A stretch of DNA of 54,272 bases from Aureobasidium sp. EXF-3400 (lineage: Eukaryota > Ascomycota > Dothideomycetes > Dothideales > Saccotheciaceae), in the NCBI GenBank assembly GCA_024195585.1, contig SWBL01000343.1, forward strand, positions 1-54,272. Reading direction: 5' to 3'. The notes beneath the pieces were generated by a model, which saw only the letters and a list, made by a program, of their open reading frames with translations, ran no database searches and was not told where the DNA came from. Made by a program: the position numbers and the translations under genes. Numbering within the stretch: position 1 is the stretch's first letter; each line of letters opens with the position of its first letter. Of the stretch, positions 11,016-22,178 are shown one piece after another.

Positions 11016-11471
11016 ATGACTACCCCAAGCACGATTTACAACCTCCTTGATAGTATGTTACTCATACAGAGTCAGACTGCCCTTTCCGGCCTGCTTGAAG
11101 CCATGCATCAGTTCAAAGCTGGCTGGACTGACCTCTGTCGGGTCACTCCTAGCGGCGTCATTGCCATTCGCCGCATGAACGATGTCTTCGAAGACACTCT
11201 TGCAGAACTCACTTTCACCGCTACATACCTCGCAGAGCATTCGGGGAGCTTCCTGCAGAGGGGCTTCGAAATCTCCCTCAGTGGGGTTAAGGCTGCCTTT
11301 CTCTCGTACGCCCGATTCTGGATCGGTCAGCTTGCTATCCTACGTCTTCAGGCCTGTCGTCAGGACCACATGCGCTTCCTCGAAGAACAGTGCGCTACCC
11401 TGGCAAATGAAGTTCGAGATGCCCTTACGCATGCGCGTGGGCTACGACGTAGCGTCGACTCCCACAGATGA
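11016..11471 (+). CDS. Small hypothetical helical protein
   Basis: A single-exon gene encoding 151 aa from the ATG at 11016; the frame is open further upstream but has no earlier ATG. The product is almost wholly alpha-helical by composition: Leu/Ala/Glu/Arg-rich with a heptad-like pattern between about residues 15 and 140 and few Pro or Gly. It has no signal peptide and no recognised motif. The last dozen residues are basic. It stands alone between two gene-poor stretches. It could be a lineage-specific protein; function unknown. Confidence 0.5.
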   Translation: MTTPSTIYNLLDSMLLIQSQTALSGLLEAMHQFKAGWTDLCRVTPSGVIAIRRMNDVFEDTLAELTFTATYLAEHSGSFLQRGFEISLSGVKAAFLSYARFWIGQLAILRLQACRQDHMRFLEEQCATLANEVRDALTHARGLRRSVDSHR

Positions 11472-12207
11472 AGGTAGGATGATTCCAGCCACAGTAACAG
11501 TTAGGAGGCTTACTTTTGTCAAACAGCAAAAAGAGGTCCAGCTTGATGGAAGCATTGGAAAACGGTGGTGATCGTAACACAATTCTGTGACCAAAACACA
11601 TCCGCCGTATGGTAATTCGATGAGGGTACTATGGGAAAGAGCAAAGAAATCATGTGTGAGCGCTCGGTGGCTTGGGAATAATGGAATGTAAAAGGTGGTG
11701 TAGGTCATTCGGCATCTAAAGGCTGTTGGCGGATAAACGCTGTGTTAGAATTCCAGAGAACCAAATTGAGTTTTTCGAATCGAGTGTGGTTGATTATTGT
11801 CCTTAGGTAACACCCGCTCTCAGATCTTTCCTGTCTGAATGATCGTGCATCACTCAGCTCCATGTCACTGTTCCAGCGGACTGTAAGATTGATATCCGTG
11901 TTCGGACTCTGCGAGGAGCTGGCCTTTCTTGCCTACTACATTCCAATCAGCGGATCGAAGAAGCACATCTTACAGTGTTGGTCAAAAGCTTCGGTACTCG
12001 CTTAAGATTTAGGATGTCAGTGTTATTCTGATGGTTGTGGTCAAATGCGCGGCGCCCAGTGATTCGAGCAGGTCTTGGCTCGCGCACGTCCTTTCTGTCA
12101 TGACAGGCAAGCGTGCACGGGCTTTGACATGTTCGCGACGCCTCCCAGAACTCGCATCACTGATCATTGGGATATAACACCAGAGTCGACAGGAATAATC
12201 GAGCCAG
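11472..12207. other. Intergenic, no gene seen
   Basis: About 740 bases without a supported gene, RNA or repeat. Confidence 0.5.
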
Positions 12208-14436
12208 ATGACGGTTGATACCCCATCTCAAAGCTCGTCCACACAAGCTGGGAGTGGGGACGAAGATGGCTGGTCTGCAGCACTATCTGGAAATCGTCCT
12301 GCTGAGCTCGTTGAAACGCTGTCGAATACCTTGATGAGTGCAAAGGATCTTGATGAGCGAGCCACAATTCGAGACAGGGCAGCTACTCAATTTCTCAACT
12401 TCCATCAGAATTCTAACAATCTTGTTGTGCTACTCAACCTAATATTTGAGAGCTACAATAAAGAAGAGTTCAATGCTCAGCTGGAGACCTCACTTGCTTG
12501 CAACCGTATCCACACACTCTCCCGGCAGGAGCTTACCGAAGACTAGCGACGTGCTCGAGACGATGAAGATGTCAATACAGCGCGCTGTACCACAGTCGAA
12601 AATTGGGGATTCGAGTTTCTTCGCTTTGCCGCAACGCATAGATGGTTCGACAAGATCAATTCGCCGTATAAGAAGTTTTGGAGAGAAGCGCGATCTGCAT
12701 CAAATCGTGTAAGAAACTGGCAAGATGCAAAATCAATTCTGAATCGCGTGCTTTTGGACTTGCACCTTACCAAAAAAGACTGGAATGCTGTTGTTCATCA
12801 AGGTTACTGGTCCATGGTCAGAACGAATGACCTTTCTGCAATACAAGCTGAAGCGCCAAGGTTAGATCAGGCAACGATCATTCGTCTCCACCTCCGAGTG
12901 GATCACAATGGCAACATCGATTTCAGTAACTGGATGCAGATTGTCGATGCTGCAAAAACTACCGACACTTCACGAAGAACCACACAGCAATCATCGTCAG
13001 TGGCTCGCAAGCGGGGAAGACGAGATTCTCTTCAAGAGGTACGCGACGGCATAACAGATGAACATATGACTTTGAGGAGACGGATACGCCGAAACAAACA
13101 CGCAACTGCTGCAAATGAAGCATCTAGCAATTACCTCGCAGGACCTTCGCGTCCTAGACGTACGACGCATCGTGCAGCTGCCGATCAGACTGAGAGAGAC
13201 CAAGGTCAAAGTGACATCGATGAAACAACACAATCTGCAGTAAATAACATCCAAGATAATCAGAGAAGCGGTCAAAGGCAGCAATTGTTCGCAGATGTCG
13301 CCAAGGCAATGCAAGCTACACTCGATGCAGGCGACAATGAACTCTTGGCCGAAGAGGATATTCTCGATCGTGACAAGCTCTACCGTTTTGCACTCTCCAA
13401 CCTTCTATGTCTGGATGGTAAGGCTCCGCAGCTAGCAGTCGAGTGGAGTCCGGGCATGTCCCATGCACGTCGGGCGAGAGCTGATATGTTGGAATTGACC
13501 GAAAGTGAGGCTGTGCAGCTTGTTAGCTCAACGGACGAGGTTATTGATAAACCCTTTGTCATTCGGGGTGAACCTCCATATGCTCCCAGACTCGATTGGC
13601 TACTTGAAGCAATGAATGATGTATATGGTTCGGAAGCAGAGGTTGATGTTCAGGGCGATGGTCCAAATGCCCAGGCACATCGAGAGAGTTTGGCAAACGT
13701 CTGTAAATTACTCAGACAAGAATTTGATGCAAATCACCCTTGCGAATTTATGCCGACGAACTGCCTCAACATTCCATCGATTTACCCACAAGAAGACGAG
13801 CCAGCTTTTCTGAAGCATCCAAGATTCCTTCTTGGAAGCCTCATCTGTCAACGCCTTGTTGTTCCAGAGCATGAGCGTGACCGTCCGCAGCCCACACTGC
13901 ATATCAGCAAAGACAAGAGGCCACCAATCGTCCGAAATGACCTTTATTACAGTGAGAGTTTCAGTCTGCTTAGTACGCAAGGGACTGTATCAAGATTTCA
14001 CAAGGACGCTTGGAACTGTACATGGGTAAAGTGCCTATCTGGAGTCAAGGCCTGGTACTTCCTCGTCGCCGATGCAGAATCGTCTAGCATGCATGAACCT
14101 AATCCCGAAGATGTTCGAGTGGTCATATTGGAGCCTGGTCATACGTTTTATATGCCAGCCGGGGTTCCCGTACCACACGCAGTCGTCACATTGCAAGGCC
14201 CATGTCTTATGGTCGGAGGTCAGAGGCTCGACAGATACAGTCTCCAACAACAACTGGTTCAGATTCATAGAACGATCCTCGAGCCTGAGAGTACCAACGA
14301 GGTGGTGCCCTGGGCGCAGTTCCAAGCCATCTTACTAGACATTGTCGCGCAAGTCAACTCATATCCTTCGAAATTTCAGAATCCGCAAGCTCTATTACAG
14401 TCTATCGAGCATATGCTCGAGCAACCTCCATCATAA
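12208..14436 (+). pseudogene. JmjC-like 2-oxoglutarate oxygenase gene with in-frame TAG
   Basis: One continuous reading frame from the ATG at 12208 to the stop at 14436 (743 codons), broken only by a TAG at 12544-12546 (codon 113). The sequence on both sides of the TAG has coding character (acidic-basic helical: ...Leu-Thr-Glu-Asp, stop, Arg-Arg-Ala-Arg-Asp-Asp-Glu-Asp...). The C-terminal 200 residues resemble a JmjC/cupin oxygenase: His-Lys-Asp (598-600) as the HxD metal motif, then Trp-Asn-Cys-Thr-Trp-Val-Lys, Gly-Val-Lys-Ala-Trp-Tyr, and a distal His (657) in Pro-His-Ala-Val. The middle (about 250-340) is basic and Gln/Ser-rich. The TAG could be a nonsense mutation (CAG or GAG to TAG), a read-through codon, or lie inside a 75-nt in-frame intron (12506-12580, weak GTATCC donor, CAG acceptor). 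If broken, translation could restart only at the in-frame ATG near 12814. Confidence 0.7.
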
Positions 14437-16432
14437 GATACGCCTACTTGACTCATGACGGAGCTCTTTCTCAGTCTGCATCAGAAGATGATGAGGTTGG
14501 TTGAGGCTTCCGCTACACATCCATACAGCCGCAAATAGCGAGAGGTCTTGCAAAAGCACTGGGCTACACCCGTTCTTCCCAAGCAAGCTGCCTTGTGAAT
14601 TCGACGCAATAGAGGAAACGACTAGACTTTTTGCACTAGATGGGGGTTGGATAAGGCGGGCCTCGACCATTATGCGTTTCAGGCAATGTTTACTTGAACA
14701 AGGTGGTTTTTGGACAAGGTGTATTATTATGAACATGGTGAATGTCAGACAGGTGGATCTCTAGCACCAGACCTCTTCTGTCTCTGACAACTCTGTGGAT
14801 CCCAAGCTGGTTTCGGAGAGAAGTGACATTCTCAAGCTACAACATACCTTGATGATATCACAGATTCCTGAATTGATCTTGACTAGCATTGTGCTGTTGT
14901 CCCACTAAGCATCTATATTGTCGAAAATCTTGTCAACGCTCTGCTTTGTCTTCGGCAAGATAATGAATCTTATGCCTATTTCTACTGTCTAGTGGTGCCG
15001 AGGCAGTGACCATTAGAACACTTCCAAGAAAAGGGTTGCGTGAGGCGAGGCAGATATCGGTGTCTGCAGCAGGATATTATCAGGTTCTCTCAGTGCAAAG
15101 AAAAGACGTGACGCCAGGTTTAGGTTACTAAGTCGTAAGAGATACATCAGCTGAGCATGTCCATACTTAACGAACTGTTCTACATCATCGAGATAAAACT
15201 CCAGCATCGTTCTTGGACTTCTCGTATCGGGTCCCTTGGAAGCTGGCTACCTTGAAAGGCAACTATTATTGAGGGGGATTATGTGCGACCGACGTGAGGA
15301 AGCAGCGCGGACCACGTGGAAGTTCTTTCTCACCGCCCATTGCGTCCGGCAGAATACTTGATCCAAAACATACGGCGCACCATGGTCCAGGACGAACATC
15401 TACAACGAAGCGCATGGCCATGTCCTTGTAATCTTTTCGCCATGTCCTTGTAATCTTTTCGCCATGTCCGAGCCGTGTCTGAAAAAGCTGTACCCGATAC
15501 TCGAGTGAATTCTTGTGCCAATAACACTGCTAAAAATCCCAGAATAGGTCGCACCTCCAAGTCATCCGCTCGGCCGAGGTCGAAAGCACTATTCCTAATT
15601 TTCTTCCCCTGCTTTATTGCTCCGACTTTTGAGGCTAGCTCGAGTAATAGGACCGCCTCGATCTTCGAAGGACCACCACATTTCCCACCCTGCTGCTGCT
15701 AAACCGCTTCGAAATTACTTTGGAGGGGTTTGAGAAGAGCGCATTGTACCTCGACTACCATAAGAGAATCTGCCACATACAAGAGATATATCAGTCTTTC
15801 GGCTGTGAGGCTGGCTTACTCGGGTCCAACTTTGCTTAGTTGGCAATGCCATATCCTTTGGGTCTTCTCGAGTATATCGTATGCGAGACATGTTCGACAG
15901 AATCGCAGACAAGCCCTCGCTGCCTCCATAGTATACATTACTGGTTACAGGTCTCTGCAAAGCTTAAGACTACATCATCGCCAGACTTGCTGCCTCTGCC
16001 TACTATTGGTGAGGCCAACTTGTGAGCCTATACGTGTTCGGTGTTGTTATCAAGCGAGATGATTATATTGACAAATTCTTTGCTATCTAGGCTACCTGAA
16101 CCTTGTGTTCGGTTGTTTGTTCTTTTTAGACATCATCAAAAGCTGCCGATCTAGGAGCAGAACATCTGGATCATACAGCGTGATTGATACAGTATGCATG
16201 CAGAGGTAGCCAATCCTTGGCATTTAGGTGCCGATTTGTCTTGTATCTGCAGACTGAGACACAAGTCCTTTACAACACGAATAGAGACACTCTTGCTTTC
16301 ACACGCGCGCACAAGTTCTAGTACACTACAAAAGCTGTGCGGAGCCACTTCTTGGTCATCGTTACTACACTCATCTTCCATCACACACGTATCAGTCTAT
16401 CCATCCATCTACACTCACCAACATCCATAAAC
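14437..16432. other. Long intergenic stretch, no gene seen
   Basis: About 2 kb without a supportable gene. It contains a short 22-nt tandem repeat (annotated separately). Small frames are scattered on both strands and look random. Confidence 0.5.
15418..15469. repeat. 22-nt tandem repeat, about 2.4 copies
   Basis: Two identical 22-nt units (15418-15439 and 15440-15461) beginning CCATGTCCTTG, followed by 8 nt of a third. Seen directly; probably recent slippage. Confidence 0.8.
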
Positions 16433-17469
16433 ATGCCCCCCAAGAAGAACACTGTCACTTCGGACGATACTCTGTTCCTGTCCGCGCTTCTCTATGCTCT
16501 GGAGGAAGTTCAGGTAAGCTGAGGATACTCGGTTGAACGATGTATCATTCTGACCAGCATTCCCAGTACCCACAGGATCTCTCTGCCGTGGAGACCCTCA
16601 CTGGTCTGAGCAGAACTGACGCTCTGTTCGCCTGGTACCGTATTCGTCACAACTTCAGCTTCTCAGTTCCTCAGGGCGCTCCCAACGCCAACACGGCTCA
16701 GCCTTCTGCAGTCGCTGGCGCCAGTGGATCTCCATCGGCTGTCAACTTGACCTCGACTCACACTGGTGCCCCTACTGCTCCTCATCCCGTCGGTGTCACT
16801 GCTCCTTCGGCCACTGGTCTAGGCGGTGCCGCCACTGCTCCTCATCCCGTCGGTATCACTGCTCCTCCAGGCACCGGTCCAGGTGGTGCCGCCATTGCTT
16901 CTCATCCCGTCGGTGTCACTGCTCCTTCGGCCACTGGTCCAGGCGGTGCCGCCACTGCTCCTCATCCCGTCGGTATCACTGCTCCTCCAGGCACCGGTCC
17001 AGGTGCTGCCGCCATTGCTTCTCACCCCGTCGGTGTTACTGCTTCTTCTACCACTGGCCAATACGGTACAGCCACTAGTGCTCAGCCTTCTGGAGTCGCC
17101 GATGCCACTGGCTCTCCATCAGCTGCTGACTTCTCCTCGGCCTACACTGGTGCCGCTTCTAGCGACATAACTCAATCCATCGATACTCCCACTCAAGTTA
17201 CTGGCCAGACTGCTGTCACTGCCCACTCGAGCGGCCCAAGTGCTTCTGTCGTCTCTTCCGGTGACGGTTCTACTGAATCCACAACCGAAAGCCCCGATGA
17301 CGTCTCCAGTATTGCCGGCGATGGTCCGACCGACTCCTCTCCTATCGAGGCTCAGTCGAACAACGTCTCGCGTCCTCCTCTCACGCCCACTTCCGTCAAG
17401 CGTGGACACGACCACTCTCCTAAGAGCAACAGAGATAACAAGCACGTCAAGTTCAGTGATGACAACTAG
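16433..17469 (+). CDS. Small helical-domain protein with 20-aa tandem repeats
   Basis: Two exons, join(16433..16513, 16567..17469), encoding about 327 aa. The intron has a GTAAGC donor and CTGAC branch. The AG at 16557, 16566 or 16575 all keep frame; 16566 was chosen for its distance from the branch. Residues 1-65 form a compact helical domain (Asp-Asp-Thr-Leu-Phe-Leu ... Ala-Trp-Tyr-Arg-Ile-Arg) that resembles the small Myb-like DNA-binding domains common in Pezizomycotina; that similarity is from memory of the pattern, not a search. Residues about 115-212 are five copies of a 20-residue repeat built on His-Pro-Val-Gly-(Val/Ile)-Thr-Ala. The C-terminus is Ser/Thr-rich and ends with a basic stretch including Lys-Arg-Gly-His and Lys-His-Val-Lys, probably for nuclear import. 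Its domain and intron position match those of 18402-19138. Confidence 0.7.
16771..17070 (+). repeat. In-frame 60-nt minisatellite, five copies
   Basis: The 60-nt units align exactly by position and encode 20-residue repeats. Alternate copies are more alike (Ala-Pro-Ser-Ala-Thr-Gly versus Ala-Pro-Pro-Gly-Thr-Gly), so a 120-nt higher-order unit was duplicated. The last unit is diverged. Seen directly. Confidence 0.9.
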
Positions 17470-18401
17470 AAGTCTTTGGTATGCGAGTAACCAGTCCTTG
17501 ACACTTTTACTTGCAGCACATCTTTGCGAAGCACATGTTTGTTGCTTTCTCGACCTTTTTGGGTTTGCGGTCCTCTTGACGCGAGAATCGATATCGGCAA
17601 GCACCCTCAAGGAGCACAAAGATAATCAGAGTTTGTATCAACAATACCAAGACATGGAGAGGTTAGCATAGATATCACAGCATGTTTTATTGGTCAACAA
17701 CCACGAAAAGATGGACAGTCTTGCATAGATACCACAGCATATTCTATCAGCTTGCACTTTTGCTTTATGATTGAAACATGTATTCTTTCCTCTCATCCTG
17801 TGGCTATTGGATGTCTGCTACTACTGATCTGCTATAGGCTCCCGAGACTAACTGGTATCCTGTTTATGCGAGATTTTACTTATAGGAGTCGGGTTAACAA
17901 GGATTCCGCGTGATTGACCTGATCAGTTTTCCCTACCAGAATTGACCAGCATCGAGAATTTGAATGCGAAAAGCTCTACAAGTATCCCCAGCATTCAATG
18001 CAGTCTTGCCGACTGCTGGAGCCGCCCTTGACCACATCCAGCCTCAGCTTTTTGGGGGGGCTTTTTCTCGTCTTTCGTAACCACTACTTCGGTTGACCGC
18101 TATGTAGGTGTTTTTTTCTTGTTTCCTTGAACGTAAGCCGATGACCCGTTGAGTGGTATGTTTTGCCAAAAAGTGCATGCACAACACCGGGTGGCTACCG
18201 CTAGATTGGTATAGCTCTGCTGGTGTTTTGGCTAACGGGAACGTGCAGCTCATATGATCAGTCAGTGCGGACTGTGCTGGGGCGCTGGTGTTGTCCTTCT
18301 CTCTTGTCTTTCCTTCTTTTCCTTTCCTTTCTTTTCTTCCTGCGCCTTTTCTCTTTTCCGTTCACTCATCCGAAAAGATATCACTGATCCTACTCTTCGA
18401 G
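17470..18401. other. Intergenic with pyrimidine-rich promoter tract
   Basis: About 930 bases. The last 100 bases (18296-18360) are a strong CT-rich tract directly upstream of the next ATG, as is common in fungal core promoters. Nothing else was recognised. Confidence 0.5.
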
Positions 18402-19138
18402 ATGGCTCCGCGAAACGAGGAGAAGGAAGAAGACTATCGCAAGGCTGTTCAGGATCTAAAGATATTGCTTTGTGCCTTGATCGAGGATGACGCAAGTTCT
18501 GTCCATATGTTGGAAAGAATCCAAAGCTAATAGCTGACAGTATTCCTTGGCCACCTACAAGAAGATGCAGGATATCGCTGAAGACGACAAGGTCACACCT
18601 GCGATCCACTTCGGCCTTCTCATTACCAAATTCGTGAGAGAAAAGACCCCTGCCTTTGCTCTTACCAAGGCCAAGGTTGGAGACGAAGAAGAGGAAGATG
18701 GTGCTCAGGAACTGAGACAACTCATGCGCGCCCTCATCGTTGACAAGGCAAGCCTCTTGCAAACATAGATGTTTCTGGACTGACAGACTACAGTATCCCC
18801 TGACCACGTACACCAAGCTCAAGGGCATTGCCGAGGATGATTCGATTACCGCGTCAGTCGAGTTCAGTCATCTTGTCAGCATGTTCGCCAGAATGAAGAC
18901 CAGTGCATCTACTCCTTCCCCCCTCTCAGCAATCAAGAAGCCCGCTACTCACACGAACAAGCGCAACTCTGTTGCCAACTCTACCGAAGATGATTCAGAC
19001 GGCGAAACTCATTCCCTCATCAGCAAGAGATTGAAGCAGACACACCAGCAGAGCAAGGAGGATCAGGGAAACAAGGACGCTATTGATGCGGCCAAAGAGG
19101 GCAGCAAGCCTGCTTCCGCTAATGCCGACATTCTTTGA
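18402..19138 (+). CDS. Protein with two tandem copies of the small helical domain
   Basis: Three exons, join(18402..18491, 18541..18747, 18794..19138), encoding 213 aa. Both introns (49 and 46 nt) are phase 0 and begin with GC rather than GT (GCAAGT and GCAAGC) and end in CAG. No good GT donor restores the frame: the only in-frame alternative at intron 1 is a poor GTCCAT, and intron 2 has none. The first 60 and the next 60 residues of the domain region are homologous to each other. Each has a Leu-Leu/Leu-Met helix ending in acidic or Lys residues, the intron, then Tyr-Ser/Pro-Leu-x-Thr-Tyr and Ile-Ala-Glu-Asp-Asp. The intron thus lies at the same place in both copies, and at the same place as in the 16433 gene. 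The C-terminus is Lys/Ser-rich with a basic cluster (Ser-Lys-Arg-Leu-Lys), likely nuclear. Function unknown. Confidence 0.75.
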
Positions 19139-19650
19139 TACGGTGGTCATTCAGCAGACAGCGGCTTGGTCGTCGTCGGGCATATGGAGAGAGATGGAGT
19201 AGCAGGTCGTAGATCGAGCTTCGTAGGCGCTTGCCACGTCACCAAGTCTTAGCCACATATTCCGCAATGTGACTGCTTCTCCTTTTGAAATGTTTACTCT
19301 GTAGAAGTTGCTAAGAAGCGGGCTTGGCAAGACTTCGTTCGACGTCGAGGCTGTCAGATACCTAATACTAATTGAAAATACCAAAACCAAGCATTGGAAA
19401 GGTGATCACGATACCGTATGAGCCAGGATGTTGCATTCGCAGTGTGTAGTCTTTATCCATCCTGACATGCCGCATGACAAGACCGAATCCGGTCATGGTA
19501 AGTGCGGCTCATCCAACATGAAGTTTCACTCGTGCAGGCATCCTGCTGTTTGCGAACGGAGGCTTTGCACACACCCTGCTGGCTGATTTCTACGAGAGCC
19601 TTTACTAGCCCGATCTGTCGCATATCACCCCTTCACATCTCTTACGCAGC
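19139..19650. other. Intergenic, no gene seen
   Basis: About 510 bases between two same-strand genes; presumed terminator and promoter, no element recognised. Confidence 0.5.
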
Positions 19651-21033
19651 ATGTCTGAACCACCTCGTACGGAGTCTCAGCAGCAGGCTATTCTGCGTCT
19701 GCAAGCCGAGAACCGCTACATCTTACCGCACCGTAGACGCATTCCGGGCCGTTGGTCGATTGCGCGACAGGTTGAGAATCTCGCCCTTGCCGACCATGAA
19801 GCCTCTTCCACGAACACTCCTTTACACGTATCATATCATAGACCTGCAGCCGACGACATCGACTACGGTTCTCAGACCTTCAGCCCCTCGCGCAATTCGG
19901 TCGCCGATGTCGATCAAGGACTCTATGGTATCCATTCAAATGCGGACACTCAAGATCAAGATGCTCAGCACCTACACACCTCTGCTACTGCTCCGAACCA
20001 GAGAGTCTTTGAACTCGATGCAACCATCAACCCACAAATTCAGAACCCCCACCAGCAGTCGCATGCTTCTGAGGTCGCACTACACCATCAACTCCGTGAC
20101 ATGCATTCTCTCCTCGACGCTCGCACTCAGGACTCTCAGCATCTGCATGTCTCTATCACCACGCTGAACCAGGAACTGCGCAACTTTCTCACAAACCTCG
20201 ATACCAATACCCAAGGATCTCGTGATCTGAACTCCTCCATGGTTGCACTCAATCGAGGTTTCCGCCATATTCGTAGGCTGCTTGATGAACATCTTGCTGA
20301 AGCTCGTGAATACCGGGAACGAGCTCATTGGTCAAGCCAACAGCAAACTGTCTCTCACGCTGAGGGCCTTGACGGCCTGCGTGCGGATGTGTCATTACTC
20401 ACGACCCACATTGAGACTACCATGACTGCTTTTGGCGAGGCTTCGAGGCGCCAGTTTGAAAGTCTGCAACAGTTCTACAGAGAAGTCTGCCAGACTGTTG
20501 TCCGTCAGAACGAGATTCATCCAACCGGATCCTCAGTAAGCATGCAATCGTACCATGAACCAAGCCCACGGTATCCACAACTACACGCCGTGCTGAGGTC
20601 TCGTTCGGCAGAAGCACGATACTCTCCCATCAACAGCCCGTCGACAGCATCATCGAGCAGGTCTGGTCGGAGGAACACGAGTTTGAGCCTTGCAGACGAA
20701 CTGCACATATCGAGAGCATCATCGGGCAGATCTAGTCAGATGGACACGAGCAGGAACATTGCAGAGGAGTTGCCTCCCTCGGTCGAGTTGCCACATCAGA
20801 GCTTTGACATCGCCCGAACAGCGAATGTAGTCCTTGCTGACAGTGGCCACGAACCCGAGTCAGAGCACGCCGAAATCGCTGAGTCTGTTACCTCTCCACG
20901 TCCAAGGGCCTCATCAACTGTCAACAGAGAGTCTTCTGAAGATGTCGAGTCGGAGGCCAGCAGTGTTATTGGTGATGAAGAATGGACGGATGATCATCGG
21001 CAGCAACTAGGAGGATGGAAGGCGGCTGTATGA
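19651..21033 (+). CDS. Hypothetical coiled-coil, Ser-rich protein
   Basis: A single-exon gene encoding 460 aa. The N-terminus has a basic patch (His-Arg-Arg-Arg, about 27-30). Residues about 135-295 are helical with repeated Leu-Asn/Leu-Asp heptads and three related segments of the form Asp-x-(Ser/Gln)-x-Leu...Leu-Asn, which suggests a degenerate internal repeat forming a coiled coil. Residues about 305-450 are Ser/Arg/Glu-rich and probably disordered, ending in an acidic stretch with Trp. No domain family was recognised. It lies between two members of the small helical-domain family, but shares no clear sequence with them. Function unknown. Confidence 0.6.
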   Translation: MSEPPRTESQQQAILRLQAENRYILPHRRRIPGRWSIARQVENLALADHEASSTNTPLHVSYHRPAADDIDYGSQTFSPSRNSVADVDQGLYGIHSNADTQDQDAQHLHTSATAPNQRVFELDATINPQIQNPHQQSHASEVALHHQLRDMHSLLDARTQDSQHLHVSITTLNQELRNFLTNLDTNTQGSRDLNSSMVALNRGFRHIRRLLDEHLAEAREYRERAHWSSQQQTVSHAEGLDGLRADVSLLTTHIETTMTAFGEASRRQFESLQQFYREVCQTVVRQNEIHPTGSSVSMQSYHEPSPRYPQLHAVLRSRSAEARYSPINSPSTASSSRSGRRNTSLSLADELHISRASSGRSSQMDTSRNIAEELPPSVELPHQSFDIARTANVVLADSGHEPESEHAEIAESVTSPRPRASSTVNRESSEDVESEASSVIGDEEWTDDHRQQLGGWKAAV

Positions 21034-21617
21034 TGCCTTAGATGAACCAGACAGAATCTCTTAAGACATATCACCATATCGTACCGTATTTGTCAGACAC
21101 TGATTTCCTAACTCTAGTCTAGTCGAAGAGCGACCTTATATCCGCATGGATGCCAAGCATTGAACGCGTCGAAGCACGACCAGGGTTGCTCACGCAACGA
21201 TCGTGTCCACTACATAAAACCATGATTGAAGTTGTAGATATAGCGATGACAGCCTGTAGTTGCGCTCAAAGACGACTGCTTACCTAAGATTACAATAGTG
21301 ATCAGATGTGACTTAGTGAGAGTTCAATACCTTTGTTTAGCAAAGTATTCTTAGAGAGAAACGTCAGCGAGCACTGGCATAAAACCGATAATTGTATATA
21401 GGCCAAAACTGCAAAAAAAAACAAATGTTCAATGGACGCACTAATGTTGACACATCCAATCGTCTGCATCACCTCCACCCACACCTTTTCGTTAGCCAAT
21501 TCTGACAATGCAAAAAAGAAATCGGTCTTGGTACTCGAAAGACCAACATCAGAAACTCTACGGAGTATCCTGGATGATCCCCAATCATTACACTATGATC
21601 GAAAGTGTAAAAAGAAT

Positions 21618-21723
21618 CGACGAACTAGGGACTCGAACCCTAAACCTTCAGTGAATCATCTAAGTGAAACTCGAGAATTCGGTGTTACCGAAAACTGACG
21701 CGCTACCATTGCGCCCTGATTGG
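21618..21723 (-). tRNA. Degenerate intron-containing tRNA-like element
   Basis: On the minus strand a typical A-box D arm (GCGCAATGGTAGCGC), an anticodon stem TCAGT/ACTGA, a five-base variable loop and a T arm TAGGG-TTCGAGT-CCCTA are all in order, with an insert of about 34 nt after the anticodon as in nuclear tRNA introns. The anticodon would read TCG (Arg) by standard numbering. The 3' acceptor strand (GTTCGTC) does not pair with the bases upstream of the D arm, so the 5' acceptor strand is missing or replaced. Most likely a tRNA pseudogene or a tRNA-derived repeat. Confidence 0.55.
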
Positions 21724-21765
21724 GATTAGTGATTGTGGATAAATTACGTAGTGCAATTTTACTTA

Positions 21766-21797
21766 CAGCCCGCCACGGCTAAAGAACCATTTGGTTG
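21766..21797 (+). repeat. Dispersed hairpin block, copy 1
   Basis: About 32 nt starting CAGCCCGCC and continuing GGCTAAAGAACCAT, then TGGTTG. It matches 36963-36996 with few differences. It contains the palindrome AACCA-TT-TGGTT and is followed about 30 nt later by a TATAT tract. Function unknown. Confidence 0.6.
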
Positions 21798-22178
21798 TGA
21801 AGCATCGGAAAATATTGCAAAATATATGCTAAGAGACAGGACCATTGACTCAAATGTGTAAATGCTCGACAATACTTACATTGGGACATTCGGTCCAGTG
21901 TAATTCAACGATCAAGCGTGCATCACAAAAAATGCCGCTGAGATGGGGCCCAACAAGCGCCGTGGCTCGCGAGGTACTTGCACCATCAAGGTTTAGGCAA
22001 AGCGACCGCCGAGCCAGTCACAAGGTGTCGACAGCACTGCGAAAAACGAACAAGAAGGCTTGTAATTATTGATGCATTTGTTATCTCTCGACGACTATCT
22101 CTGTGATACATCCAGACTCAACCGCCATCACATCCCCCTAGCATCCTTTCGAAGGCGCACGTGTTCTTTGCCAGAAGA

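Larger units (their letters stand above)
21034..22178. other. Intergenic with tRNA-like element and repeat block
   Basis: About 1.1 kb without a protein gene. It holds the degenerate tRNA-like element at 21618-21723 and the repeat block at 21766-21797. Confidence 0.6.

Noticed and set aside
15330..15960. Overlapping 75-81 codon frames in the 14.4-16.4 kb gap
   Set aside because: Both strands equally open, no splice partners, one derives from the 22-nt tandem repeat.
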